Assembly: GCA_022828595.1 (NCBI GenBank)
Contig: JAKGHH010000002.1
Location: forward strand, 69,908,383-69,972,382
DNA from: Nelumbo lutea
Lineage: Eukaryota > Streptophyta > Magnoliopsida > Proteales > Nelumbonaceae
Direction of reading: 5' to 3'
DNA: 64,000 bases
Shown piece after piece: positions 1 through 11,716 of the stretch. Below the pieces are notes generated by a model that did not search any database, had not been told where the DNA came from, and worked only from the letters and a program-made list of their open reading frames with translations. Numbering within the stretch: the stretch's first letter is position 1; every line of letters begins with the position of its first letter. The position numbers and the translations under genes were made by a program.

Positions 1-438
1 TACACATCATTCAGAACAAATCAGGATCAATGACCATTTGCACCATTTATTGGTGTTAATCATCATAGACAAACAGTGATTTTTTCAGTTGTATTTCTTT
101 ATGGCAAGACTGCAAAATCTTTTGAGTGGGTATTCGAACATTTTCTCAATGTAATAAGTTGAAAATGCCAAAAAAAATGTAGACAGATCAATGTGCAATA
201 ATGGCAAAAGCAATACATTGTCTTTCTAGAAGTTAACCACCGTCTTTGTATTTGGCATATTTATCAGAATGCATGCAAATTTTTGTCTCATATTTTTTGT
301 ACTTTTAAGACTTTTGAAAAAGGTTTTAGTAACTTGATATATGACTTTGAAGATGAAGACAAATTTCTCACAACACGAGAATAGATGCTTTGTAAATATG
401 ATCTGAAAGAAAATACATGGTTGAAAGGATTGTTCGAA
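1..438 (+). pseudogene. FAR1/FHY3-MULE transposase fragment, cut by window edge
   Basis: From base 1 one frame reads YTSFRTNQDQ, a stop, then PFAPFIGVNHHRQTV. This matches the MULE-transposase core of the FAR1/FHY3 family, where TYRTNxYNMPFAPFVGVNHH is typical. Later pieces resemble the HRLCIWHI segment (RLCIWHIYQNA) and the region GFSNLIYDFEDEDKFL followed by KYDLKENTWLKGL. Two in-frame stops and at least one internal deletion are visible, and homology ends abruptly near 438. It closely resembles the copy at 11.7-12.2 kb, so both derive from one family. FAR1 proteins descend from Mutator-like transposases, so this may be a dead MULE rather than a dead host transcription factor; I cannot separate these here. 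Confidence 0.75.
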
Positions 439-834
439 TTTTTACTTGGCTTTCATCAACTTTTCTTGTCCATATACATTATACTACCAAGCATCATCAT
501 CATTACACCTTTGAATTTTCATATGAAAAAAACCCAGCATCTTAAGCTATAGCTTTTCCCATTTCAACTATTTCTTTAAACCCCTCTTCTTGTTCTTTCC
601 TTAAGTTTAATTACAACAAGGGTGGGCGGGTGCAACCGTTCAAGTGTTTCAGATTGGGCATTTGTCAAAGGCCTTGACCATCCCCTTTTCTCTTAAGGTT
701 ACCATCGGGCTAGATGCAATTTGGGTGGACTTGAATTTAGCATTAAATCTTCAAATTGGGTATCCAAGTTGCACCCCACCTACTTTTACATCATATGGTT
801 TGGGAGGTCCGAAGTCCACGCGGATGGCTTAATT

Positions 835-1793
835 TCTTTGGTGGGCCCTACATGGACAACCTATAACCTATGTTTGGAAAAAAATTGGTGGGCTCAGCTC
901 ACCAAGGCAGTACGAGGCTTGAGCTTGGTTCGAGCTAGAACCTTGAGCTCGAGTCAAAAGCTCGGCTCGATTCAAAAGCTCATAAGCTTGACTTGAGAAA
1001 ATTGTTTTACAAAAATAAAAAATATATATTTATAAAAAATATTTTTTTGATATTTAAAAAATTAAGAATTATAATAATTAGTTATTATTATATATAAAAA
1101 TATATATTATTTTCTATAATCTATATGTAGCTATTCGAGCTCGACTCGCTAGCCTCACGAGCAGAGCTTTATTAGGCTTGAACTTGACTCGATTAATAAA
1201 CAATCCTTTAAATTGGGTTCGAGCTCGGCTCAATTAATAAATGTATCATGTAAATTGGGTTTGAGCTTGGCTCGAAGCTCGGTTGAAACCGAGCCAAGCC
1301 GAGCTCAAATAGATCGTGAAGGGCTCGGCTCGTGGCCACCCCTAGGTAGAGCCAAGATTGGTTGTCAGTTAATTATTTGAAAGGTTGTGGGCTTCAATCA
1401 CTTCCAATACCTTATCCCAAGGCTTTTAAAACCGGACCAAACAAGGAACCATTTTGGGGACTGTTCCCAAGGCGAACTGTCTGACTGTCTGATTCGAACG
1501 GATGGTCTGTCCTAACTTAGAAAATGAAAAAATAAAAATAGCCAAAACCGTTGTTCGGATTAATTGTTTGATGGTTTGACCATCCGAGTAAGCGGGTCGT
1601 TGACCAAATCATTTGTTTTTGGCCAAAAAGCGGTTTTGGGGTGAAATGAAACCAATTACCTGGCTGGATCCTAGTTTTTCTGGTCCGGTCGAATTTTGAA
1701 AACCATGCCTTACCCAAAACACTTCAAAACAACTAAACCAACTTAGTTGAATCTTCAGCTCAGCCCTCCCAAATAGGTCCTTGGGAGTCAATT
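835..1793. repeat. Decayed repeat holding a CTCGAGCTCGGCTCG-rich insertion
   Basis: The block 880-1345 is dense in GAGCTCGGCTCGA words on both strands and ends in GTGGCCACCCCTAGG, the style of plant hAT-type non-autonomous elements (termini of the TAGGGGTGGC form). The flanks (835-880 and 1350-1790) resemble 20.02-20.20 kb, which shares the words TGGACAACCTATAACC, AGTTGAATCTTCA and CAGCCCTCCCAAA in diverged form. This suggests an older dispersed repeat split by the insertion. No coding potential is recognised and no clean target duplication was found. Confidence 0.4.
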
Positions 1794-1968
1794 AATAACA
1801 ACTGAAGTTGCTGAACTGAGGACTCATCTCTTTGTCTTTTAGTGTATAAAGTAATTCAATAACAAAAAAAAAAAAAAGAAATCAAGAGTAGAGCCTCCTT
1901 GAAAAGTTATTTATTGCAAGACAAAGACAATAAGCTTTTCATTTCAGCCAATTCAGTTGTTATTCCCA
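1794..1968. mobile_element. MITE with 8-bp target duplication AGTCAATT
   Basis: AGTCAATT occurs at 1786-1793 and again at 1969-1976, flanking 175 bp that begin AATAACAACTGAA and end TTCAGTTGTTATTCCCA. The 13-base terminal inverted match is perfect, with four extra bases on the right. An 8-bp duplication with short inverted ends fits a hAT-type non-autonomous element. A diverged relative with GATAACAGCTGAA ends lies at 49813-49998. Confidence 0.6.
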
Positions 1969-1976
1969 AGTCAATT

Positions 1977-4900
1977 TTGTAGATGGCATGTTACATTGAA
2001 CTCCAACCACCAACTTTGCTTGGACATGATTGGCCATCACTGTCTGGTCCTAGCCGATATAATTGAAACCAAAATAACCCCAGCTCATGAACAAAACCCC
2101 ATTAGACCCACATGCCAACAGTCTTATAGATCACGATGTAAGCTACTGACCGTACTTTGTTATGTGATCTCTTACTTAGTACATGATATCAAATACCAAA
2201 ATCCTTTTCCTCTCCTAGCAAGTTAAAGGTGTAGCTCTTAACTTTGACAACGACGGCCTAACAAACTTCACTGTGAAGATTCTTTGTTCACTATTATCAC
2301 CCCATATTCTCATTATCCAGACTCTAAGGCTGTCATGTGTTTGGTATGCTTTGCTAGAACTAATTTTGATAAATCTCATTCTTCAAATAGTGATTATGTG
2401 AAGTATACTTAGCCTCCCATTTGGGAGGGTTAATAATTAAGGAGAATGATGGTTCAACCCAGGGTCATAATTTGTAGGTCCAAAGTAAAGTTGAGGTAGG
2501 TGCTAGTTTGAAATTGATGCCAATTCACAGGTGGGCATTGGTGTATAGAGTAGGGGTTTTTGAGATTTTGAATGTTTATAGTTCTCTAGTGAAAATCAGA
2601 AATCTGCATTGGGTCGGTCCGTACTTCTCTGTAAGGTGTGCTCTATGAGGAGCAGATCCAATGTCCTTAAGTGTTTGGTGAATGATGTGAATAAAAATTA
2701 TCATATTTTATTCCTAAATATTCATTCTTTTACACTTAATTAATATTTAATTGGACTCATTACTCTTGTATTTCGATTCAGGGCAAGCAAGAAGGTGATA
2801 GGAGGGAAACAAGGCTAATCAGATGATTTTGCACAGTTTCGGCACCATTCAGTAATCTGGGTATAACTCTTCCATCCGGACTCTGATTGAGAAGATTCAA
2901 GATGCATTTTAAAGATAATGGAACAACTTTCATGTTTTGGATTTTGAAAGATTCGGTTTGCATTTAGTTCAAAACCGGGCCCGAAGTTGAAGAAAATTCA
3001 TAGTAAAGCCTAGTTCACAGTTGAAGCCCAATTTGCATAAAAGCCTTGTTGCAGGCCAATTTATTAAAGAAGGCCAACTCGAATACGAGAATAAAGAGTC
3101 CTTTCAGATTTAAATTTCAATTGTAATTCTAGAAAGATAAAAGATTGAGATTACTAGATAGGATAGGATAGGATTAGATCTAATTAGGACTTTTTATTTT
3201 TAAGAAAGAACTTCTAAGAGGAGTTGGACACAACCCCTCCTCCTAAATATAAAGGGGGGGGGGGTGGCGGACTAGATTTAGGCATCAAGCATTCCAGCTC
3301 TCTCCAAAGGAATCAAGAAAGCTTCAAAAAGGAGATCAACAAGGCAAGAAGGCTTCAAGAAAGAGGTGGTGGCAAGGAGAAGACAAGATCTCAACTTCAA
3401 GGGCGACATCATGAGTTCTCTCTTACCTCTTGTTTGTTTTATTTCCTTTATTATGAATTAATTTATTTGTAGCTGGGGCTGTGGGAAGCTTAACCACGAC
3501 AATGAATTGATTTTTATTCTGATTTATCCAAAATTGTTATTTTCATATTGTCTATGAGTTATTATGCATGATGCGATTAAGAGCTTGGCCACCTCTTAAT
3601 TGATTTGATTTATGTGAATGAATCAAGAGAGGAATTCACATAATCGACTGAATAATTCATAGTGTGAATTGAATGGTATATAGAGATATACATACATGAT
3701 TCATTAGATGATATAAGTTTTTCATAGAACTTAATGCATTTCTATCACGAGAACTCTAGTCGAGAGATCCAAGGGTTACTTGATAGAAGTAGATTTGATA
3801 TATCCTGAGAGGGAATATTAAACAATTTAAAAAAAAAAACTTTAGCTTATGAAAATAATAAATTATCTTGGTTAATCTAATAAATTGATATCCATTGGAA
3901 TGGTTAGGTGAACCAACAGTCCTAACGCTTCTAATTAGATCGTTACAAGTTCTGTTATTAATTGCTCTTATTTTTTATCTTATTCTTAATTGTCAGTAGT
4001 TCTAAGATCAGAAATTCGATTCTCCAAATAATTAAGGAAGGCTATAATTCTAATACTTATTTTGTTAAATATTTCCAAATAATTCGGTTCTCTAAATATT
4101 TCCTTCTATAGGTTGACGGAAGTGGTCCCAACTATTGAAAAAGATATGATGGTGATGACGATGATATTAATAATACTTTCCTTAGCCTCACATCAAAATG
4201 ACTACCATTCCAAATTTTTAGTCCATTTGTTCTCTCTCATGCAAATGTAAATTTTACATCCAAAGTTAAATCAAAATCAGATATGCCATATTTGGCTTGG
4301 ATTCACATTTAATCTATATCCATCTTATTGTGCTTAAAAGACAAAAATATATAAAATATAGATATATTTTTAACATATATATAATGAATGTATGTAAATT
4401 ATAAAATATTAATTTTATTAGTTATAAACTTTATATAATTGTATATGATATCTATATATAAATAATTATACTAAATATATAAATTAATAATTTTTAATTC
4501 AGCTCAAATATTGAATTGGGTATGAAACCTTTGGAGGCCATTGACAACCCTAAATATAAGAGGCCATGTAATTAACTTGCCAAATTTAGAAAATGGGGCC
4601 ACCATCTGATGGGTTGGGGCAAACACTTACAAGAGAAAATGACCATGTGACCTTGCATTTTAATTAGATAATGCAAGAATGGTTCTTATTAAAAGATCAT
4701 TGATGAGACAAGTATGTTGTAAATTGTAGGGGTTGCACACCTATCTCTAGCTTTTTGTTTCTAGTTAGTTCAAAATTTACAATACCAATTCAACAAGAAA
4801 GTTAAGGAAAATGAGAAAGAAACACATTTACCAAGACTCTATTTGTTTATGATGCAAATCTTTACGAGATACAAATTCTACACCCTGCTCACTTTTGCAT

Positions 4901-5090
4901 CCATTTGTTTGTAACTATGGTTAGCACTCTTACATGACAAAATCTGTACTTTCTGTCTCATTTGCACTTATAGCCGGTGAAAATTAGGCATGCCATGCAC
5001 CACCTTGCTCCTACCTCAATTCTTTCTCATATAAAGTAGGAACCATGGCATCTTGTTTCCTACTTCACTCCGAATCAAATAACTCTTTTC
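1977..5090. other. No gene seen; possible LTR-like leader at about 2.7-4.1 kb
   Basis: No conserved protein is recognised. A TATA-like CTAAATATAAAG sits at 3241-3252 just before a G-run, followed by a purine-rich non-coding stretch and then AT-rich DNA to 4130. That arrangement resembles the promoter and leader of a decayed LTR retrotransposon, but I cannot place ends, primer site or target duplication. The stretch 4150-5090 is AT-rich with no assignable content. Confidence 0.25.
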
Positions 5091-5953
5091 TTACGTATAC
5101 CCCCAATATTCTCTTTGGGAGCAGCTTGTAGTCCACTCTTCTTGACTTTGCCCATGCCGAAGAGGCGACCAGGTCTTAAGCAGTTGTATTGCCCATGCCG
5201 CAGAGGCGGCTGGGTTTTTCAGTAGTAATGTGGCCCGTAGGCATTGGGAGCGACTCGTAGTCCACTCTTCTTGACTTTGCCCATGCCGAAGAGGCGACTG
5301 GGACTTATGTTGTGCCAAGGTCTCTGCCTGTGAGGTGTCGGGCTGACCGGGTGCCGAGCTGACTAGGTGTCGAGCTACCTGTGAGGTGCCGAGCTGCCTG
5401 GGAGGTGTCGGGCTAACCGGGTGTCGAGCTACCTGTGAGGTGCCGAGCTAACCAAGTGGGCGCCTTAGAGCTATGATTGCGCTGCATCATCCTCATAATG
5501 TCGGTCACCCACTCCTACAAGAAGCTACTAGTAGCTCGACCTTCAGGGGGAGCACTACTAACTTTAGGTCGCCATCTCACACAGGAGCCTTGGAAGGATC
5601 AACTAGCAAGGGTGTTTGTGTGGTCTGTTGGCTGCCAACTCCCACGGAAACCACAAAGATCTCATCTTAGTAGAGGGGACCTCATAAAGAGGAGTGATGA
5701 GGTTTTATCTGAATTGAAAGTAAAGTTGGTAGAGCTGCTTAGCCTGTCAGCTCCCTGCATAGTCTTTGAGTTCATACAAAATGGAAACTATAAAGCGAGA
5801 GCTTTAGTTTCTAAAAAGTGAGGACTTAGCCTTTTAGGAGGAGAGGACTTAGCTTTTTGTAGGATGAGAACTTAGCCTTTATAGGATGAGAACTTAGCTT
5901 TTGTAGGATGAGAACTTAGCTTTTTGTAGCGTATTCCCACAGACGGTGCCAAA

Positions 5954-7324
5954 TGATGTAACCGTTTCTTGTCACGTACCAATTTTTTTTATTAATTTTT
6001 GGCTAAGTACCTCGTCATTTGACCTGCTCTCAGGTGGCTTGTGACTCAGAGGATGATGGAGCTCCCTGGTGGTGAGCTACTTGGTGGCGAACTCCCTGGT
6101 GGTGAGCTACTTGGTGACGAGCTCCTTGGTGGTGAGCTACCTAGTGACGAGCTCCCTGGTGGTGAGCTACTTGGTGACGAGCTCCCAAGTGGTGAGCTAC
6201 TTGGTGGTGAGCTCCCTGGTGGTGAGCCACCTTGATGAGCTACTGAGTGCGCTGCCTTGGTGGCGAGCTTCCTGGTAGTGAGCTACCTTGATGAGCTGCT
6301 AAGTGCGTTGCTTTGGTGGCAAACCTCCAAGTGTAGTGCAACCCTATTGCCCTCTACATGAGATGATATACTCCTCTTTGTAGACGGTGGAAGCCAAGGA
6401 ACCTATGAGAACTGAATCAGAGTACCCGGGGTGTTTACCCGGCGGGGCCACTCCGATGGCTAAGTTGGCACTCTGATAGTAGAGAGCTTGAAGATCATAT
6501 TAGAGAAATGAGAGAGCTAGAGAGCAAGGGTTACCTCCATTTTTCATCCCCCTCCCCTCTAGGGGGTCGGAGCTCTTATATAGCAGTGTCCTGATAGATC
6601 TGGTGTAACCGCCTCTAACTCTCTGCCGCAGCCGTTACTTGCCAGGGCTGAACTAGTGGGCGCAGGTAACCATTGCAGGGTACGGCCCTGTCAGACATGA
6701 GGTGTTGTCAGAGTTGGCAGGCATGCCGCCGCCTGGCCAGAGACATGGGTGCAGTCTCCAGATCTGGCAAGTACGATTGTCAAGTAGGAAATCTTCTTAT
6801 GATACACCGAGCTATTCTGCAACGAGCTACCTTGCACCAAGCTAATTTTTATCGAGCTACTTTTCGTCGAGCTGTCGGTGATGTGCCGAGGTGCTTCTAC
6901 CCGAGGCAAGTCTTCATGGCCTACTAGGAGGCGAGCTCTTCGTAAGATGTCTGGCTGCCTGTGGCGAGCTGCCTGTAAGTGGCTAGCTGCTTGTGGCGAG
7001 CTATGCCGAGCTGCCTGTGGAGAGCTATGCCAAGCTACTTGTGGCGAGCTATGCCGAGCTGCCTGTAAGTTGCGAGCTATGTCGAGCTACCTGTGGTGAG
7101 CTATGTCAAGCTACCTGTGGTGAGCTATGTCGAGTTGCTTGTAAGTGGTCAGCTGCCTGTGGCGAGCTATGCCGAGTTGCCTGTAAGTGGCAAACTGCCT
7201 ATGGCGAGCTATGCCGAGCTGCCTGTAGCTAGCTCGAGCTGTCTATTTGTCTAGAGGCTGCACTTAATTGGCATGAGGTGCTAGGTGTCACAATTTCACT
7301 AGAGGGCCAAATCCGCCCTCATCA
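5954..7324. repeat. LTR, copy 1 (1371 bp)
   Basis: Runs from TGATGTAACCGTTTCTTG to CCGCCCTCATCA. In order it contains a 30-bp-period minisatellite (6061-6236, words GGTGGTGAGCTACTTGG), a GC-rich segment with CGGCGGGGCCACTCCGATGG, a TATA-like box, and a second minisatellite (6955-7232) built on GAGCTGCCTGTGGCGAGC. Every segment recurs in the same order in copy 2. Confidence 0.6.
6576..6583 (+). promoter_or_regulatory. TATA-like box of LTR copy 1
   Basis: TTATATAG follows a C/G-rich palindromic stretch (CCCCTCTAGGGGG) and the word GTCGGAGCTC. The same arrangement is kept at 8892-8899 in the second copy. Conservation of position suggests this was the element's RNA polymerase II promoter; transcription is not shown. 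Confidence 0.4.
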
Positions 7325-8270
7325 TTTGCCCCCCACTCCTGAGCTGAGAGTAACTCGGCGAAGGGAGTATATTTCTCCTTTTGGCCCGCAAGTCGACGAG
7401 CTAGTAAGTGTTGATCCAATTCCTTAGGCTTTGGGAGCTGCCTATAAGGTGAGGAGGTCTCCACCAATTCAGTATTATAGCCCTTAGGCTCAAGGGACAA
7501 CTTATATTCCACTATTGATGATTTTGCCCATGCTGAAGAAGCAACTGGGTTTTAAGCAATAATGTGGCCCGTAGGCTTTGGGAGCGATTTGTAGTCCACT
7601 CTTCTTGACTTTGCCTAGGACGAAGAGGCAACTGGGACTTATGTGGTGCCGAGGTCTCTGCCTGTGAGGTGTCGAGCTGACCAGGTGTCGAGCTACCTGT
7701 AAGGTGCTGAGCTGCCTGTGAGGTGTCGGGCTGACCGGGTGCCGAGCTACCTGTGAGGTCCCGATATACCTGTGAGGTGCCTTAGAGCTATGATTGCACT
7801 GCATCAGCCTCATAATGTCGGTCACCCACTCCTACAAGAAGCTACTAGGAGCTCGACCTTCGGGGGCAGAACTACTAACTTTAGGTTGCCAGCTCACACA
7901 GAAGGCTTGGAAGGCTCAACCAATAAGGGCGCCTGTGCAGTCTGTTGGCCGCCAACTCCCGCGGAAGCCACGAAGAGCCCATCTTAGTAGAGGGGACCTC
8001 ACGAAGAGGAGTGATGAGGTTTTATCTGAATTGAAAGTAAAGTTGGTAGAGTTGCTTAACTTGTTAACTCCCTACATAGTCTTTGAGTTCATACAAAATG
8101 GAAACTATAAAGCGAGAGCTTCATTTTCTAAAAAGTGAGGACTTAGCCTTTTGGGAGGAGAGGACTTAGCTTCTTGTAGGATGAGAACTTAGCCTTTGTA
8201 GGACAAGAACTTAGCTTTTGTAGGATGAGAACTTAACTTTTTGTAGCGTATTCCCACAGACGGCACCAAT
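7325..8270. other. Internal region of the non-coding LTR element
   Basis: The 946 bp between the LTRs begin TTTGCCCCCCACTCCTGAGC and have no recognisable retroviral-type domain. Most of it is repeated upstream at 5100-5953, including the words CTTCTTGACTTTGCC and GGTGTCGAGCTACCTG, and a tract of near-identical GGACTTAGCCTTTTG phrases near the right end. ORFs of about 110 codons occur in both copies in the same frame but resemble no family I know. Confidence 0.5.
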
Positions 8271-9601
8271 TGAGGCAACCGTTTCTTGTCACGTACCAAT
8301 ATTTTTTATTTTTTGGCTAGGTACATCGTCATTTGACCTGATCCCAGGTGGCCTGTGACTTAGAGGATGATGGAGCTCCCTGGTGACAAACTGCTTGGTG
8401 GTGAGCTACTTGGTGGCGAACTCCCTGGTAGTGAGCTACTTGGTGATGAGCTTCCTGGTGGTGAGCTACCTAGTGACGAGCTCCCTGGTGATGAGCTACT
8501 TGGTGATGAGCTCCCAGGTGGTGAGCTACTTGGTGGCGAGCCACCTTGATGAGTTGCTGAGTGCGTTGCCTTGGTGGCGAGCTCCCTGGTAGTGAGCTAC
8601 CTTGATGAGCTGCTGAGTGCGATGCCTTGGTGGCAAGCCTCCTAATGTAGTGCAACCCTATTTCCCTCTGCATAAGATGATCTGCTCCTCTTTGTAGACG
8701 GCGGGAGCCGAGGAACCTGCGAGAACTGAATCAAAGGACCCGGGGGTGTTTACCCGGCGGGGCCACTCCGATGGCTAAGTTAGCACTCTGATAGTAGAGA
8801 GCTTGAAGATCATATTAGAGAAATGAAAGAGCTAGAGAGTAGGGGTTACCTCCATTTTTCATCCGCCCTCCCCTCCGGGGGGTCGGAGCTCTTATATAGC
8901 GGTGTCTTGACAGATCTGGCGTAACCGCCTCTAACTCTCTACCGCAGCCGTTACTTGCTAGGGCTGAACTGGTGGGCACAGGTAACCGTTGCTGGGTACG
9001 TCCCTATCAAACATGAGGCGTTGTCAGAGTTGGCAGGCACGATGCCGCTTGGCCAAAGACATGGGTGCAGTCTCCAGATCTGGCAGGTACGGTTGTCAAG
9101 TAGGAAATCTTCTTGCGATACGCCGAGCTGCTCTGCAACGAGCTACCTTGCACCGAGCTACTTTTCACTGAGTTGTCGGTAATGTGCTAAGGTGCTTCTA
9201 CCCGAGGCAGGTCTTCGTGGCCTACTAGGAGGTGAGCTCTTCGTAAGATGTCGGGCTGCCTGTGGCAAGCTACCTGTAAGTGGCCAGTTGCCTATGGCGA
9301 GCTATGCCGAGCTGCCCATGGCGAACTATGCCGAGCTACCTGTAAGTGGCGAGCTGCCTATGGCGAGCTATGCCGAGCTGCCTATGGCAAGCTATGCCGA
9401 GCTGCTTGCAGCGAGCTGCCTGTGGCAAGCTATGCCGAGTTGCTTGCAACGAGCTGCCTGTAAGTGGTCAGTTGCCTGTGGCGAGCTATGCCAAACTGCC
9501 TTTAGCAAGCTCGAATTGTCTAGTTCTCAAGAGGCTGCACTTAGTTGGCATGAAGTGTCAGGTGCCACAATTTCACTGGAGGGCTAAATCCGCCCTCATC
9601 A
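8271..9601. repeat. LTR, copy 2 (1331 bp)
   Basis: Runs from TGAGGCAACCGTTTCTTG to CCGCCCTCATCA, after which the sequence turns to unrelated AT-rich DNA (CTATGTAAGG). It carries the same two minisatellites (8368-8548 and 9251-9500) and TTATATAG at 8892-8899. Differences from copy 1 are many single substitutions plus repeat-unit gains and losses in the minisatellites. Confidence 0.6.
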
Positions 9602-10175
9602 CTATGTAAGGGTGTTTTGTAGTATATGTATGGACATCATGAAAGATTCTATATTGATTTCATATATATATATATATATAAAGAGAGAGTCATGTACTTG
9701 TGCAATTATGATATGTGTGGTCCTACATTTACGTGTTGATTGAAAATCTTATGAAAATGGTATTTTATGCATTTTAACTTAAAAAACTTAGGATAAAAAT
9801 GTTTAGTGTTAAATATGTAATTTGTTCAATCATAGTGTATATGCAACCTAAATATGGTATGGTTTATATATGTTCATAATATTTGTTAGATATGTATTCG
9901 TATTTTAAACGGTTTCATTTCAATAATTTGGAAAGAAAATTGCTACATATTTTATATGTATATATGATTTATTAATTTATGCATATATGAATAATATAAT
10001 TCATTTTAAAAAATTATATATATATATATATCGCATACTTTTGGGTCCAATGGACCCCCTTGTGATGTGATTGAAACCCCATTTATAATGCATTCAATAG
10101 TATGGTATGGAAGAATGTAAATGTATTATTAACAAAGTTTTCAATAAAAAATTTAATTATTTATTGCAAAACTTT

Positions 10176-10404
10176 ATAAGAATGAATGAGGTTGTGTTTG
10201 GTTTCATTTTCATATCACGGATGACCATTTCATTCCTATCCACAAGATGAAAGTAGTGTTTAATTGCAAGTGATGTGCACCAATCTACATTATAAGAATG
10301 AATTAAGTTATGCTTGGTTCCATTTTCATATCATCGAGATCATTTCAATGCCTTCCACAAGATGAAAGTGTCAGTTGTAAGTGGTGTGCATCAATCCACA
10401 ATAT
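10176..10404. repeat. Tandem duplication, two units of about 115 bp
   Basis: Units start at 10176 and 10292, both with ATAAGAATGAAT, and both continue through TTTCATTTTCATATCA and CCACAAGATGAAAG to GATGTGCACCAATC or its GTGTGCATCAATCC variant. They have diverged by scattered substitutions and small indels. A third partial start (ATATAACATGG) follows. No function is assigned. Confidence 0.7.
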
Positions 10405-10827
10405 AACATGGACCAATCTTGTCTAAACCCCAAAATCTCAATCAACGGTTTATCTCATGGATGAGACCTACTAAATGACTTATTTTTTATATTTAGGTCA
10501 TGTTCGCTTTTCAGAAAGTTACTTACCAGGGTAAGTGCAATAACATGGGTAAGTTTTTCATTACCTAGATAAGTGCATTTACTCATGTTCTTTTTTTTCT
10601 TAAATAAATAAGATAATGACCATTTTATTCATAAAAATCCATTATTAAAAGGGGCATTTTTGTTCCATTCAAGTATTATCAACTTCCTTTCTAGGTGGGA
10701 AAATTGTTTACCCACTTAGGAGATGAGAACTTTCCCTAGTCCCCACATTAATTTGAAAAATGAACATGGGATTCTTTCCCTAGTCCCCACATCAATGGCA
10801 ACCAAAACCCCACTAACCGAACTAAGC

Positions 10828-11130
10828 CTAATAAGGGTATGGCATAGACCGAATTAAGCCTTTTACAGTTTAATCCATTGTATCAAACTCCCTTTAAGGG
10901 GGCGTTCTATTTGTGGATTCATTTGCTAAATAGTGGTGTGGTATGGGCTAATGAACAAGTTCCAACCGTGGATAATAAATTATGAGATAGTATAGTTTAA
11001 TCCACTACATAATGTGGATTGGTTCAAGTTATGGTGTCAAACGAATCCTAATAAGGGTATGGCATAAATCAAACTAAGCCTTTTACGGTTTTGTCTATTG
11101 TATCAAACTCCCTTTAAGGGGGGGTGTTCT
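10828..11130. repeat. Dispersed repeat, two copies here and a third near 17.8 kb
   Basis: The phrase AATAAGGGTATGGCATA, then TAAGCCTTTTAC and CAAACTCCCTTTAAGGGGG, occurs at about 10828-10905 and 11047-11125. A diverged copy lies at 17812-17890. The palindromic CCCTTTAAGGG followed by GTTCT or GTTGT suggests element termini facing the same way, so these may be ends of a short non-autonomous transposon. Confidence 0.45.
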
Positions 11131-11618
11131 GTAATATTAATCAGAAATTAGTGTGTGCAGATTAGTCCACACCACACCACTTCTACAACTATTTTGAATG
11201 GTAGATCAAATGTATGGATAAAAATAATCCACACTTAAAGGGACATTTTGTGAGGATGGATCCATAACATATCTTTTGATTCCATGCATCTCACATACAA
11301 CTTGTGAGATGTTGAATATGAAAAATATATTTATCACGCATGTTAAATATTGAGGATACATTTATAAAATATGAGTTTATCTAATTATAAAAGTGGTTTT
11401 ATTAACATAAATGGTAATAAAAATAATTTAGTCTTGAAAAAATTATCAAAATATCTAAAACTCTTTCCACTAGTGACGTTCTTTTTGAGTACATCATTGG
11501 TGGGTTTGTAACTACCCATTTGTGAAAATGTTTACTTCACAACCTCTACAACCATGACCTTAATGATTTCCGCATATATATTCACAAGCTTGGTGAAGAT
11601 TGTGGCTACTTGGATTCT

Positions 11619-11690
11619 ATTTCTATTGGTTTCATTGCACTCATTTGCATATTTATTTCTATTGGTGTCATTGCACTCATTTGCATATTT
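11619..11690. repeat. 36-bp tandem duplication
   Basis: ATTTCTATTGGT(T/G)TCATTGCACTC... is repeated head to tail, 11619-11654 and 11655-11690, with one difference. It lies just upstream of the FAR1-like remnant, which suggests local replication slippage. Confidence 0.8.
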
Positions 11691-11716
11691 GTTGTCCTTA
11701 GTGCAGTACTAAGGTT

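Larger units (their letters stand above)
5100..9601. mobile_element. Non-coding LTR retrotransposon, internal-LTR-internal-LTR tandem
   Basis: Two long direct repeats (5954-7324 and 8271-9601) are separated by 946 bp. The roughly 850 bp before the first repeat match that spacer. Each repeat starts TGATG or TGAGG and ends CCGCCCTCATCA, giving the usual TG...CA termini of LTRs. Both are preceded by the same motif, TTCCCACAGACGG followed by a GCCAA-like word. No gag, protease, RT or integrase is recognisable, so it is a non-autonomous (LARD-like) element or a decayed one. The partial leading internal region without its own left LTR suggests unequal recombination or truncation of a tandem element. 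No primer-binding site or target duplication was identified. Similarity between copies is obvious but imperfect, so the insertion is not recent. Confidence 0.65.

Noticed and set aside
5477..8138. Paired 114-codon ORFs conserved in both internal regions (5477-5821 and 7794-8138)
   Set aside because: Conservation is explained by duplication of the element itself; no known domain, and another frame is open across the same DNA. Kept only as a note within the element.
6041..8592. ORFs encoding repetitive peptides such as GGELLGDELPGGE and VVSYLVTSSL
   Set aside because: They are open only because the DNA is a minisatellite with a unit divisible by three inside an LTR; they have no promoter-gene context and occur in several frames.
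6878..9609. ORFs with ASYAELP / GELCRAAC repeats
   Set aside because: Translation of the second LTR minisatellite in different frames; no domain or conserved start.
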